Source of the DNA: Aulostomus chinensis
Taxonomy: Eukaryota; Chordata; Actinopteri; Syngnathiformes; Aulostomidae
Assembly: GCA_037954235.1 (NCBI GenBank)
Contig: JBBMOA010000001.1
Location: 13,469,980-13,533,979 of the forward strand
Length of the DNA: 64,000 nucleotides
Direction of reading: 5' to 3'
Shown: positions 13,601 through 24,377 of the stretch, in pieces
Position numbering within the stretch: position 1 is the stretch's first letter
Layout: each line of letters opens with the position of its first letter
Program-made: the position numbers and the translations under genes
The notes under the pieces: model-generated
What the model was told of the DNA's origin: nothing
Seen by the model: the letters and a program-made list of their open reading frames with translations, nothing else
The model's database searches: none

Positions 13601-14156
13601 CTTGATGAGAAGAACTAGAACTAGAAGAACTAGGATTCAGATTTTCTGCTGATGATGTTGTGATCTTCATCACCAATTCTTCATCCTGATTGTGGTCCTT
13701 CATCAGATTAGCAGCTTCTCTCTGATGATGTCACTCACATCAACTTTGCTTCTGCTTGGACTTTCAATGAACTTCAAGAAAAACCAGCAGCAGCAGCAGG
13801 GAGGGACGACTGGACCCTGCAGAGAGAGACTGATCAGCTCTAAAAGGGGACAGGAGGCTGAGACTTCTGCTGCTTGTCCTCACACGACTCTGCTGAGGAG
13901 ACTTGGAGGAAACTCGTCTTCGGTCTCTCATTTCTCTCTGAGCTCAGTAACCATAGCAACCGAGAGGCATCGCTGCTGGACCGTGACAACAGACGGTTTC
14001 AGAACTAAAGATAAAAAGAAGAGAGAACTCACCGTTCCTAAGTTTCAACAGCCAAAATAAAAGCAGCTTTGGAAAGTTTGAAAACCACCAGAATGAACAC
14101 TTGTTGGTTCATCTGGTTTGGTTTCACTGAAGCCAAACACAAGATCCAGATTTTCC
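13497..14156 (+). repeat. 3' flank of V1, duplicated 3' of V2
   Basis: Nearly identical to 19,021-19,685 apart from the microsatellite length and scattered substitutions. It shows that V1 and V2 arose by duplication of at least 1 kb. Homology ends at cacaagatccagatt in both copies. The short frames here have no recognisable product. Confidence 0.85.
13552..13598. repeat. (CA)n microsatellite 3' of V1
   Basis: A CA tract with one CT interruption, about 55 bp beyond the nonamer. The same tract occurs at the same place 3' of V2 and next to the V relic at 30.6 kb, so it belongs to the ancestral V unit. Confidence 0.9.
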
Positions 14157-16453
14157 TGGTCCTCCTGCTAGCAGGCGTCCCTGACTGGACTAAACTACAC
14201 CAAACAAAACTGTTTGTCAGGACAAGTTGATTTCACAGAGCGTGGAGAGAATTTTGAGTTGAAACCATCTTTATATTGCAACAGGAAAAGATGGAGGTCA
14301 ACATGACACAAGAACCCATCTTCAACAGCCGCAGTGAGAACCCACAGAACACTGAGGTTCTCAGAGCGTCTGTGAGCCCCACTGAGCCAAAAACTCTTCC
14401 ACATTGTTCACTGGTGAATCAGAACTAAAATCTAGCCTGATTCTGGCTTCACCACGGACACAAACACAAATGAACAAGCAACAAGCAGACGCTCCCTGAC
14501 TGAATTCTACCACCTGACAGACTGAAGGCTCATATTGGTGATGCAGGTAGGTGCTGCCCCCTAGTGACCCTATGGAGAATGACATGTAATGACATGAACA
14601 TTCTACATTTTTCCATTTCTTGAGGCCGTTACATAAAAATATGAAGTTGATCCAAGTCAGAAACCTTCAAACTGGATGTGAGTCCAGTTGTTTAAAGTAG
14701 AGTCAGTGGTGACACCCCAGTAGTTTGTAGTCTGCTGGGTATCATAGAATGTTTGCTAGTGAATGAAACGTGGCAGCCCTGCACCAACTGCTCAGAGTCC
14801 ATGTTGCCTGGGTGGACTGCATGTTTGTGTTCCGTCGTCTGTCTTGGAAGCCTCGTCTGGTTCTTCCTCCACAGAACTCTTTGCTCACAGGACATTCCAG
14901 TCTGTTCATGACAGATGTGGTTTTCCAGGTCATGGAATGATTCACAGGGAATTGTTTTTGGGAGGCAGCGTCCTGGAGGGTTTGGTTTGCTCTCCGTTTG
15001 CTCAGTGATTAAATAGAAACCAACCTTTGACATGACAGTGCAGTGTTGCTGATGTTTGTGTCAAGTAAGTTGCATGGAACAAACAGCACTGCAAACTGGG
15101 TTTCAGCTGGAGGTTCAGAGGAAAGTAGAGAAGTCTTCCAGGAGCCTGGAGCTCTGTGGTGGGTTGGAGCTGAACTAGAGAGGATTGATGGTGGAGGACC
15201 AGGAACACGTCACTGGAACCAGAACCACACTGCAAGCCAGTTTGCTCTCTTGCTTCCTTCCAAACGTTCAAATGTTCCATTAGAAGTGGAACCTTCCTGT
15301 CTCACTTTACTGAGACCCAATGAGGGTGTGGCTAATCTGAACAGATCAGACCAGCGTTGACTGCACACTCCAAACATCTTATTAGGAAGGGGTGGTGAAC
15401 ACAAACATGCTAACTTCCTTAGCGCGAGCCAGAGACCAGTCAGTTTACAGTCCAGCCCTCATTTGGTCTCAAGCTTTTGGTTTGTGAGTGAAAGAAGAAT
15501 GGAATCCAATGTTGTTGAGGAAGTCCAATCAGCTGAAACTCAAACATTTCTGTTTTAATGGAGAAACTCCTGGTAAAATCTGGTTTTACCATCAAAAATA
15601 ATCTAAATGTTCTTTTCACCTTCAAACAAACTTTCCTTTCCCCGTGAACAATGAGCATAAATCAGCTGCAGCCATGTTTTAGGAATGTTCCTACTGTGTA
15701 GTGACCAGTGAGGAGAGGCTGTTACCATGGGGACAATGTTTACTTTGTCCTGTTACTAGGAGAAGGGATTTACCTGTGGCTGAGCATCGAAGGCAGCTTC
15801 AAGGAACCAGAAATGCTCTTATTTGGACATGACTTTGTCGAAGGATTCCCCTGAAATTCAAGGCCCTGAATGGGAAAGTATTTACAAACCTGGTAACTTA
15901 AACAACAAACCAGTCAAACCACAGCTACCAGTTTAAACTTCAGACTTGGAGGTTCATGTTCATGGTCGACTTGCAAAACTTGACTTCAGAATTCTTTGAA
16001 CCCAGAATTTTTTTACTCTTTGATTTCAGAATTTCGTCTTTGATGTCATCGTGACACAATGGACCAAACCTCTAGATTTGATATTCTACTGCCCTCTGGT
16101 GGTGAGGCAGTGGGGACGCAGGTGATCTGCTGGTCTGGTTGAACGTGAGTGGACAGAAACCTTGTTGAGGTGACTGGGAGTTCCTGACTGTGGTGAGCTG
16201 CCTTGCTTCTCCTCAGGTCTTCATGGTGGCTTTCTGCTGGACTGTTGTTGAAGGGAACATGGCATCCTATCATTTTCAGCTCTGACATCTGGACAGTGGA
16301 CAGATGTGACATCATCATGGTCTCACTGCCTGCTTTGTTCATGGATCAATGGAACGTTGTGTTGGAACCTTTATTGTAGAACTGCTATGAGCTGAGAGCT
16401 CAGTGTTGTTGGAACAACGCAGCTCCACATGGGACTGATGTGATGAAGAGGTT
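14157..16453. other. Unassigned intergenic DNA between V1 and C
   Basis: No gene recognised on either strand. Frames of up to 113 aa have no motif or plausible splice context. It includes one copy of a dispersed repeat (14,496-14,623). The rest looks unique. Confidence 0.6.
14496..14623. repeat. Dispersed repeat R, copy 1
   Basis: A module with ctgactgaattctacc, gtaggtgctgccccctagtg and gacatgtaatgacatgaac. It recurs in whole or part at 27,376-27,487, 28,137-28,216 and 29,740-29,945. No coding capacity; family unknown. Confidence 0.8.
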
Positions 16454-16459
16454 TTTATT
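16454..16459 (-). terminator. Poly(A) signal of the light-chain constant exon
   Basis: AATAAA on the minus strand, about 105 nt past the stop codon of the constant exon. This is the usual spacing for a short 3' UTR. Confidence 0.7.
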
Positions 16460-16563
16460 GAGCTGAAGCTGGAGAGCAACAATCAAAATGGAGCAGCAAA
16501 CATTCTGATGGCAACGCTTACAGAGGAAAACTGTTGCAGAGTTCAGAGTCCCAGTGAGTCAGG

Positions 16564-16892
16564 TCAGGACTGGGAACACTGGTCTCTCCTCAGCACCTCT
16601 GACACTGGAGTCTGGGAGCCCTGGGTGGCCTCACAGCTCACCGAGCACACCTTCCTCCACTGGTCTGCAGGGAGCTTCAGGGTGCTGCTCCAGCTGTAGA
16701 GGCCGTCCTTCTCCAGCACCCCGGGGCTCCTGCTCTCCTCCCCGCCGCCGCTGCTGCTGCTGCCGTCCACCTTCCAGGCCAGACTCCAGTCTGAAGGGAA
16801 GCCCTTGTTGGCCAGACACACCAGCGTGACCCTCCCCTGCTGCAGCTCCTGGCTGGAGGGGGGCAGCACCGTCAGGGAGGGAGGGACATCAC
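16564..16892 (-). CDS. Immunoglobulin light-chain constant (CL) exon
   Basis: A single C1-type immunoglobulin domain of about 108 residues that would form the C-terminal half of a secreted or BCR-bound light chain. Visible features are TVLPPSSQEL at the start, the first Cys in VTLVCLANK, Trp in SLAWKV, SSTLKL, the second Cys in SVSCEAT and the terminal Cys in RRDQCSQS, which would bond to the heavy chain. The exon opens after the acceptor tcttctag and enters in phase 1; the last base of J (c) plus gt gives Arg and then DVPPS. The stop is tga at 16,564-16,566. An extra Cys lies two residues before the second intradomain Cys (KVCSVSC), and a Ser/Gly run (SSSSGGG) lies in a mid-domain loop. Teleost kappa-type is favoured over sigma from the RSS polarity and V sequence, but the isotype was not tested. 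Confidence 0.92.
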
Positions 16893-17754
16893 CTAGAAGA
16901 CACCGCTCAGATTAGAGGACGGGGCAGCTGTCAATCAAACCCTGCTGCTTGGACACCAGGACTGTGAGAGCAGATTTCCTCTTGAAGGAGTTTCTGTCAG
17001 ATGTTTCTCTGCTCCAGCAGTCACTCACTCACACATTGTTTCACTTCCCTTCAAGAAGCGGCTCAGAAAGAGTCCTCACCGCCCAAATAGAAGCAGGACC
17101 CTGACAATGGAGGAAAGCCCCTTTGGCAGCAGCTCCACTTTGAAAACTGCCATCAACTGAAGCTTCTCTGTTCAGTCATGAAGATGAAGAACAAAGAAAC
17201 CCCACACATTCCAATCTCCCTGATTCAGCTGCTGGTAGAATGGACTTGTAGCAGATTGAGTCCTTGAACAGAGGGGTTCACCTCACTGAGGCTGACAGTC
17301 TCCAAGCAGAGTGAAGCAACCAGCACCAATGATTCTACAGGGGATTTTCAACCTGCACTCATCAAACACTGCAAATGAGTGACAAGCAAACGGCAAATTA
17401 GAAAATTACATTGAAATGAAATGAAATCTGTTCCATTCACCATGTAAAACTGGGCCATTTTCAAATTGAAGCGTCCGTTCTTCTTGATGTGGACTTCAGT
17501 CCTCACTCATCAAACAGTTCAAACTGAAGGGAAACCCATTGGATCATTTCTACACTTCAAGGAGTTCAATTTCAGTCTGACAGGAATTTGGACAGAAACC
17601 TTCTTGGAGTTGTTCTCCATGTTAAAGCAGGAGAACTCAACACATCAACACACAAACTGTTAAAAACACACAAAAACTCTGCTGCAAATGTTCCCAGATG
17701 GAATTTCCAACCAAACTGGACAACATTTTCCTCAGAGTTTGAGCAGAAACTTAC
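16893..17754 (-). other. J-C intron
   Basis: An 862-bp intron running from the J donor gtaagt (17,749-17,754) to the CL acceptor (16,893-16,894). No other coding segment is seen in it. A stretch at about 16,985-17,010 weakly resembles an RSS nonamer and spacer but lacks a heptamer. Confidence 0.75.
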
Positions 17755-17792
17755 GTCCAACATCCAGTCTGGTTCCTCCACCGAACGTCCAC
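17755..17792 (-). CDS. Immunoglobulin light-chain J segment
   Basis: A 38-base J segment on the minus strand reading WTFGGGTRLDVG, with the FGxG bulge motif. It ends in one base before a canonical donor gtaagt, and its phase matches the CL exon. It lies 0.86 kb upstream of CL in its own transcription direction and 0.74 kb from the V2 leader, which is on the opposite strand. No second J was found between CL and V2. Confidence 0.92.
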
Positions 17793-17831
17793 CACAGTGA
17801 CACAAACTCATTGAGGCGCCGTACAAAAACC
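17793..17831 (-). promoter_or_regulatory. J recombination signal (23-RSS)
   Basis: Read on the minus strand: nonamer GGTTTTTGT (17,823-17,831), exactly 23 bases, heptamer CACTGTG (17,793-17,799), then J. It pairs with the V 12-RSS under the 12/23 rule. V with 12 and J with 23 is the kappa pattern (also reported for sigma), the reverse of lambda. Confidence 0.93.
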
Positions 17832-18402
17832 TCTGACTGTAGAGACACGACTCTCTGACTGGGAAACACACACCCACTTGAGTCAGAAGCCAGCAGTCAA
17901 ACGTCTGAGCTGCTTTGAACCCTGCCAGCACAGCAGCAGGTCAACAAGTCTGCTTCCATAGTCTAGATGGTCATGAATCAAGAGATTAGACCTGAAAATG
18001 AAGAGAAGTCACGGAAGCTACGGAGCCCCAGAGCGGCCAAAGACCGACTTGAACAAGTTCCCTCAGTTCATCAATCCATGGCCAGGAGAAAGAACCTGTT
18101 CCCTCTGATGCAGAACTTGGAACCGGTTCTATTTGATGACCACAAATGAACGAGGTTCATCATTAAAAAATCAAATGAATCCCATTGTGGGAGCAACATC
18201 TGGCTCCAACATGTGTTTTCTGTCTCTCTGGCCTCTCCAGGGCTCCGTACTCATCACATGAAGGTCAGAGCAGCTAAAAAGGAGCTCTGACACATCCTGA
18301 TCAATACTCTGATCAGGTGATTGATTGATTGACGGATGCAGCAGCAGCATCAGAGCGTCCACGTCTCTGCTGAGTCCCTCTGAACATTTCCATAGAGAGA
18401 CA
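17832..18402. other. Unassigned spacer between J and the V2 promoter
   Basis: No gene or known repeat is seen. A productive V2-J join by inversion would flip this interval. Confidence 0.6.
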
Positions 18403-18449
18403 CTTTGCATCAGCAGCACCATGCTCCAGTGCTCCGGGACACTTTATAG
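18403..18449 (+). promoter_or_regulatory. Putative V2 promoter (octamer-like plus TATA)
   Basis: ctttgcat (18,403-18,410) matches the Ig octamer ATTTGCAT at 7 of 8 positions. A TATA-like tttatag (18,443-18,449) lies 33 bp downstream, and the V2 ATG is about 80 bp further. The order and spacing are typical of Ig V promoters. V1 lacks this whole region. Confidence 0.55.
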
Positions 18450-18527
18450 TCCTGAGACTTGAACCCTGGATGACTGACAGCTGTCCGTCACCACAACAGA
18501 AGCCACAGAAATCTGCTCATCAGAAAC

Positions 18528-18992
18528 ATGGCGTTGACCTCCGCCCTCGTCTGGACGCTCCTCTGCTGCTGCTTGACAGGTAAAGTCCAGAGGGTCCAGC
18601 TGCTGTCCTCCATCAACATGGGTCCTCTGAGATGAAGCTGCTTGATGGTTGTGTGTGTGTCTCCTCAGAGTCCAGAGGTCAGGTCACCGTGACTCAGCCT
18701 GCAGCAGTGAGATCTGCTCCAGGAGCCTCCGTCTCCCTCCCATGTTCAACCAGTCAGGATGTGCACTCTAACAGTTATGGCCACTATTTATCCTGGTACC
18801 AGCAGAGAGAAGGAGAACCTCCTAAACTTCTCATTTACCGGGCCACCTCGAGAGCATCAGGGATTCCAGCTCGTTTTTCAGGCAGTGGATCAAACTCTGG
18901 CTTCACTCTGACCATCAGTGGAGTTCAGGCTGAAGATGCAGCCGTTTATCACTGTCAGAGTCTTCACAGCATCAACAGTCAGTGGGTGTTCA
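18528..18992 (+). CDS. Immunoglobulin light-chain V gene V2 (complete germline segment)
   Basis: Two-exon germline V. Exon 1 (18,528-18,579) codes a hydrophobic leader MALTSALVWTLLCCC and splits a codon at phase 1 before gtaaag. Exon 2 starts at 18,669 after ctcctcag and codes the end of the leader, then the mature domain from QVTVTQP. The first Cys is in SLPCSTS, Trp in LSWYQQ, the second Cys in VYHCQS (His replaces the usual second Tyr), with FR3 RFSGSGS. The coding end is at 18,992, flush with the RSS heptamer. The germline 3' end reads ...INSQWVF, unusually long past the second Cys and similar to the start of J. It lies opposite in orientation to J-C, so it must join by inversion of about 1.2 kb. 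No stop, frameshift or lost key residue. Confidence 0.92.
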
Positions 18993-19020
18993 CACTGTGA
19001 AAAACCATCGTACAAAAACC
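18993..19020 (+). promoter_or_regulatory. V2 recombination signal (12-RSS)
   Basis: Heptamer CACTGTG (18,993-18,999), 12-base spacer (19,000-19,011), nonamer ACAAAAACC (19,012-19,020). The heptamer and nonamer are the exact partners of those at J. Confidence 0.93.
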
Positions 19021-19074
19021 TCCCTCAGCCACACTGAAGTGAAACTGAACTGACTGCTGCAGCTGGGAGCTGCT

Positions 19075-19130
<56 letters not shown>

Positions 19131-19685
19131 CTTGATGAGAAGAACTAGAACTAGAAGAACTAGGATTCAGATTTTCTGCTGATGACGTTGTGATCTTCAT
19201 CACCAATTCTTCATCCTGATTGTGGTCCTTCATCAGATTAGCAGCTTCTCTCTGATGATGTCACTCACATCAACTGTGCTTCTGCTTGGATTTTCAATGA
19301 ACTTCAAGAAAAACCAGCAGCAGCAGCAGGGAGGGACGACTGGACCCTGCAGAGAGAGACTGATCAGCTCTAAAAGGGGACAGGAGGCTGAGACTTCTGC
19401 TGCTCGTCCTCACACGACTCTGCTGAGGAGACTTTTGGAGGAAACTCGTCTTCGGTCGCTCATTTCTCTCTGAGCTCAGTAACCATAGCAACCTAGAGGC
19501 ATCGCTGCTGGACCGTGACAACAGACGGTTTCAGAACTAAAGATAAGAAGAAGAGAGAACTCACCGTTCCTAAGTTTCAACAGCCAAAATAAAAGCAGCT
19601 TTGGAAAGTTTGAAAAACCACCAGAATGAACACTTGTTGGTTCATCTGGTTTGGTTTCACTGAAGCCAAACACAAGATCCAGATT
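19021..19685 (+). repeat. 3' flank of V2, paralogous to the V1 flank
   Basis: Matches 13,497-14,156, including a longer (CA)n tract (19,076-19,128). The homology stops at 19,685, about 230 bp before the left end of the DNA transposon. No product recognised in its short frames. Confidence 0.85.
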
Positions 19686-19912
19686 CTCATGATCTTTGTG
19701 TCTGCCTTGACCAACGGTGTGAGAGAGAGAGAGATTTTTAATTTTTTAAAATCCATTTTATTTGCTGCTCTTATATATTAAAGCATTTCACTGTGTACTT
19801 TGAATGATCACATTCTCAACAAAATCACCCTTCCTTTCAATCAAAAGATCAGTTTATAGACACTCATGCTGAACGATACACACATGGACCTACACAGACA
19901 TGAACCTATGTA
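19686..19912. other. Short unassigned spacer, AT-rich
   Basis: Contains a short (GA)n tract near 19,722 and no gene. It separates the V2 duplication from the transposon terminus. Confidence 0.6.
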
Positions 19913-20865
19913 CACTGTAAAAAACCACCTATAGTATTTACCCAATAAATCTGAGGTACATTTGCACTCTTTATTTAGGTAGATTTAATGACATATTTTA
20001 GGTATAAAGTACCTCAAATAAAAAGCTATGACATACTAAAATAAATTGAGTAAAGTTCACCTCACATTCCGCTGTACATTCAACTACTAATTACTCAATG
20101 AAATTGGGTAGTATTTACTCTTGATTGTTAGTACTACTACACTAGTTACTTAATAATTATTATTCAAAATTGATTATTATGAGTAAATAAACATTAATTA
20201 TTCAAGGAAGGTAAGATTGACCTCAAAAAACTTGCTTCAGACAAACAGGTGAAAATGTCAATGTTTTTAATGAACAAAAAGTTTAAAAGCAGACACAACA
20301 TAAAGGGAGCCTTTGTCCATATTTCCAAAAGGTGTGTGGTCCTGCATCACAGAGCACTGATGTGGAAGGACAGGAGATGACATAAAATAGACTGTGAACA
20401 TTCAGAAGCTATCGGCTTTATTCTTGAAATCATCGAACTGAAATCATGAACGGTGACAAACACTGGTTCAGAGGCTGCTGTGACTTCACTTCATCCTGGT
20501 CTTTATCTTCAAACATGCTCCTAAATACATTTTACAGTCGACCATTTTCAGTCATAAATGTGAAGGAAACTATGTCATAGCGGGCATTTCTCTCAGATGC
20601 AACAGACAACATAGTGGAGAACTATAAAGCATCAAACATCAGCAGATGATCAGTCTTTAAGGTAGAAACTGGTGCATGGAAGCGGCCGTGTGATTGATGC
20701 TTCTTTAACTAAAGGAACAGCTCATGTTTTCCAGCTGAACAAACGAAGCCCACCGTCACCTCACTGTAACGGAGAGAGTAAAGAGACGAGAAGAGAGAGG
20801 GAATAGAAATCTGCTGAGAGGAAGAGTGGTTCAACGATGGAGAAGCTGCTTTTAGAGTGTTAAAG

Positions 20866-21157
20866 CAGGAGTCCCCAATCATGTCCCATGGAGGGCCGAG
20901 TGTGCAGGTTTTCATTCCAACCACTCGCGACACCATCGACCAGAGACCAAGAGAACTAATTAGAAAAAAGAAAGAAAAGAAAACAAGGAAAAGAAAAAAG
21001 GCAAATCTGTTGGAGTCTTTTTTTAAATATTGTATCTGTTTGCAATTTTTTTTGTTTTTGATGGCTTGATTTTTTTTGGGGGGGGGGGATTGCTTGAAAA
21101 AGAAACCAAAAAAGCTCCATTCTCTCAGCCCCCCATGGCACATGATGGGGACCCCTG
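20866..21157. mobile_element. Nested MITE-like element with inverted ends
   Basis: The left end reads caggagtccccaatcatg. The right end, read backwards, starts caggggtccccatcatg. The CAGGGGTCCCC-type terminus is typical of hAT-derived MITEs. The interior holds A-rich and G-run sequence and no gene. A clean 8-bp target duplication was not found. It sits just 3' of the last exon of the SAMD3-like relic. Confidence 0.55.
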
Positions 21158-21168
21158 ATGTAAATAGT

Positions 21169-24100
21169 TCATTCCATTAGCTTGGTTTTGAGGGTGTGGA
21201 CCTTCTTGAACAGCTTTGCTCCATCAAGCTCCAAGAAGAGTTTCTGGAATACTTGGAAGGTATTTTGGAGTGTTTTGGGATACTCAAGGTTCAGGGCACA
21301 GATCAAGCCCATCAACAGCATGCAGGCGTTGGTTGGGTTTCCACACCCAGCCAGAACTTGGTTGCCCTCAATCACAACTGACACTTCTGCGGGATCCTCC
21401 TCAGCCATGACATTATGGACCAGGATCACCTTCATCGTTTGTTCTGTGGTCCTCACATGAGTCCTCCATGTTAAAAAGGAATAAGAAAAAGCATGTGATT
21501 TTTTAATTTAAGGGTGTATATATATGGGAGGAGAGAGGAGAGATGGGAGAAGAGGAGAGAGGAGAGATGGGAGAAGAGGAGAGAGGAGAGATGGGAGAAG
21601 AGGAGAGAGGAGAGATGGGAGAAGAGGAGAGAGGAGAGATGGGAGAAGAGGAGAGAGGAGAGATGGGAGAAGAGGAGAGAGCAGAGATGAGAGAAGAGGA
21701 GAGAGGAGAGATGGGAGAAGAGGAGAGAGGAGAGCAGAGATGAGAGAAGAGAGAGGAGAGCAGAGATGGGAGAAGAGGAGAGAGGAGAGCAGAGATGGGA
21801 GAAGAGGAGAGAGGAGAGAGCAGAGATGAGAGAAGAGGAGAGCAGAGATGAGAGAAGAGGAGAGATGAGAGAAGAGAGAGGAGAGGAGAGATGGGAGAAG
21901 AGGAGAGAGGAGAGCAGAGATGGGCGAAGAGGAGAGAGGAGAGCAGAGATGAGAGAAGAGGAGAGAGGAGAGCAGAGATGAGAGAAGAGGAGAGATGAGA
22001 GAAGAGGAGAGAGGAGGGGAGAGATGGGAGAAGAGGAGAGATGAGAGAAGAGGAGAGAGCAGAGCAGAGATGAGAGAAGAGGAGAGATGGGAGGAGAGGA
22101 GAGAGGAGAGCAGAGATGGGAGAAGAGGAGAGAGCAGAGGAGAGATGGGAGAAGAGGAGAGAGGAGAGCAGAGATGAGAGAAGAGGAGAGAGGAGAGATG
22201 AGAGAAGAGGAGAGAGGAGAGATGGGAGAAGAGGAGAGAGGAGGGGAGAGATGGGAGAAGAGGAGAGAGGAGAGCAGAGATGAGAGAAGAGGAGAGATGG
22301 GAGGAGAGAGGAGAGCAGAGATGGGAGAAGAGGAGAGAGCAGAGGAGAGATGGGAGAAGAGGAGAGAGGAGAGCAGAGATGAGAGAAGAGGAGAGAGGAG
22401 AGACGAGAGAAGAGGAGAGGAGGGGAGAGATGGGAGAAGAGGAGAGAGGAGAGCAGAGATGAGAGAAGAGGAGAGAGGAGAGAAGAGGAGAGCAGAGATG
22501 AGAGGAGATGAGAGAAGAGGAGAGCAGAGATGAGAGAAGAGGAGAGAGCAGAGATGGGAGAAGAGGAGAGAGGAGAGCAGAGATGAGAGAAGAGGAGAGA
22601 GCAGAGCAGAGATGAGAGAAGAGGAGAGAGGAGGGGAGAGATGAGAGGAGAAAAGATAACAGAGGAGAGGAGGTAGGGGAGGAGGGAAAGCAGGTAAAGG
22701 AGGCCAGTCAGCCATCAGTCACTTCCCAACATACCTGGCAGTCTTGGAAGAGCTCTTCTTGCCTGTCCCCAAGATGACTGATGAGGCAGCGGAGAACTCC
22801 ATCCCTCTTCTGGTAAATGCTCTGAGACTGTGAGGAGATCCATTTATTAAATACACATTTACATGCCCTTACACTGAAGGCACTTTTTCACACACAGTAT
22901 TTGACACTTCACCGATTTTATGATGAACTCTTGGTTAGAGCTTTCACTTCATGGATGACAATGCAAATGTTTCAAATGATCTCACTTCTATTTCACTTCA
23001 ATCACATCTTGCTCATTCCTCAAAGCAAACATACCTCATTTATAGAGTCCAGCAGAGGACGCATCTTGGAACCAGTAGCTCCTCCTTTTGCACGCATCAG
23101 CTGCAGAAGACGGGGTGTGTACCCATCAAGTTTAAGCATGAATGTCCCCTCCAAGGACATTGTCGTTATACGACGGAACTCTTCTTTGATGTGGTGAACG
23201 AGTCAATGAACAGTGTACGAAACGTTCAATGGCAGACACCAGACATCAAAGTTAAAGTAAACAAATGAATGTTTCTTGGTGGAGAGAAAGATGATCAAAC
23301 ATTCTCACCTGAGCCTCACTGAATAATGCGGGCCACCTTTCTTTGAAGACACTGATGGATGGGCTGAGGGTCACCACTTCGACTCTTCGACTTGAAAAGG
23401 TTTTGGACATTTTTTCTGCGATTGTCTTTGCATTATTCTTCTTTTTTATTTCACTGATCAATTCAAGTCTCTCATTCTCCAACGGGTCTTCATCTTCTCC
23501 AGCAGGATGCGGAGGGAGATCATTTACCTCGGCTTTCTTTGGCTTTTTCACATTTTTAGCGGGACCTTTACCGTCTGGATGCTTCCTCCTTAATGTGTTG
23601 ACTTCTACTTCAGGATAGGCATATTTTGGTGACTCTAGCTTGGCACGGTAATTGTGCATTTGGTACTTGATGCGCTGCTGCCAGCCGTATAACCCAGCAA
23701 ACGATCCCGGCTCCTGAAGGCATGGAAACTTCTGAACAAGGGCTTCAGACACTGAGGTTGTTTGCTCATTTGTGGGGTATGCAGTGACAGAGAAAATTAC
23801 TTTTGAAAGGTCATGCATTATTGCTGATTTCACACTTGCATCTCGGAAGTGTATTCCAGTGTCTTGATAAGACTTGTTTGCATCTGCAAGGATAAGCTCA
23901 ACATCACGGGAAAACTGTGGAATTTTAAATGGCACTGGCCATGGAGCAGAGCGGCATGAACCAGGGAGAATGATGGTGTCTTTGAGCTGGACGATGCACA
24001 GACACTTGAGAGGATGGATCAGGATCTCCCGGATGGGTGTCAAATTCACTTTTACTCTCATGAGTGGTGTCCAGTGAGCTCACTGTTGAGGACAGTCCTG

Positions 24101-24377
24101 ATTCATCCAGTGGTAGTGGGTGTAGGTCAAGGGTGATCAGTGGTTCTTTTCTTACCACTTTCACAGTGGCCTTGTGGTGCAGATCCGCAGTTGAGGTAAG
24201 AGTAAAAAAATGGTTCCCAAAGTCTTCGTCTTCATATAATAGTCCAAATTCCCCATGTAACTGGAAAGTTTTACCAACAACTGAAACAAGGTCTTCCACT
24301 GTATGAGGCATTCCTGCCGGAAGCATCAGCTTCTGTATGTTTTGTTCTTCTATTAGGACTCGTAACCGGACCGCCAT
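21169..24377 (-). pseudogene. SAMD3-like transposon-associated gene, decayed, at least five exons
   Basis: Resembles the teleost proteins usually annotated as SAMD3-like that recur in fish repeats; function unknown. Readable minus-strand pieces: first exon from the ATG at 24,377 (MAVRLRVLIEE...) to about 24,060; a long exon to 23,309 containing FSRDVELILADANKSYQDTG, the YGWQQRIKYQMHNYRAKL block and KKPKKAEVNDLPPHPAGE, ending at donor gtgaga; an exon ending at 23,035 (LKLDGYTPRLLQL) at donor gtatgt; an 87-bp exon 22,735-22,821 with clean splice sites; and the last exon ending at 21,169 with PTNACMLLMGLICALNLEYP. The reading frame changes near 24,060, and the acceptor before the third exon is unclear. 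The intron before the last exon is swollen by the 1.1 kb minisatellite. It could still be transcribed, but I treat it as a relic. Confidence 0.65.
21524..22650. repeat. GA-rich minisatellite (24-bp unit)
   Basis: About 1.1 kb of almost pure purine on the plus strand. The left part is perfect 24-bp repeats starting atgggagaagaggag; to the right it breaks into variants with gagcagagatgag. It lies in the last intron of the SAMD3-like relic. The 414-aa minus-strand frame through it (Ser/Leu repeats) reflects base composition and is not a gene. Long polypurine tracts can form triplex (H-DNA) structures. Confidence 0.95.

Noticed and set aside
16985..17010. Second RSS-like sequence in the J-C intron
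   Set aside because: A nonamer-like stretch without a heptamer or coding end; similarity to the V relic spacer is weak.
20866..21157. 8-bp target duplication for the nested MITE
   Set aside because: Flanks tgttaaag and atgtaaat agree only in part, so no clean duplication can be claimed.
21471..22715. 414-aa minus-strand open frame of Ser/Leu/Pro repeats
   Set aside because: It is the GA minisatellite read on the CT strand; composition alone keeps it open, and no family or start context supports a gene.
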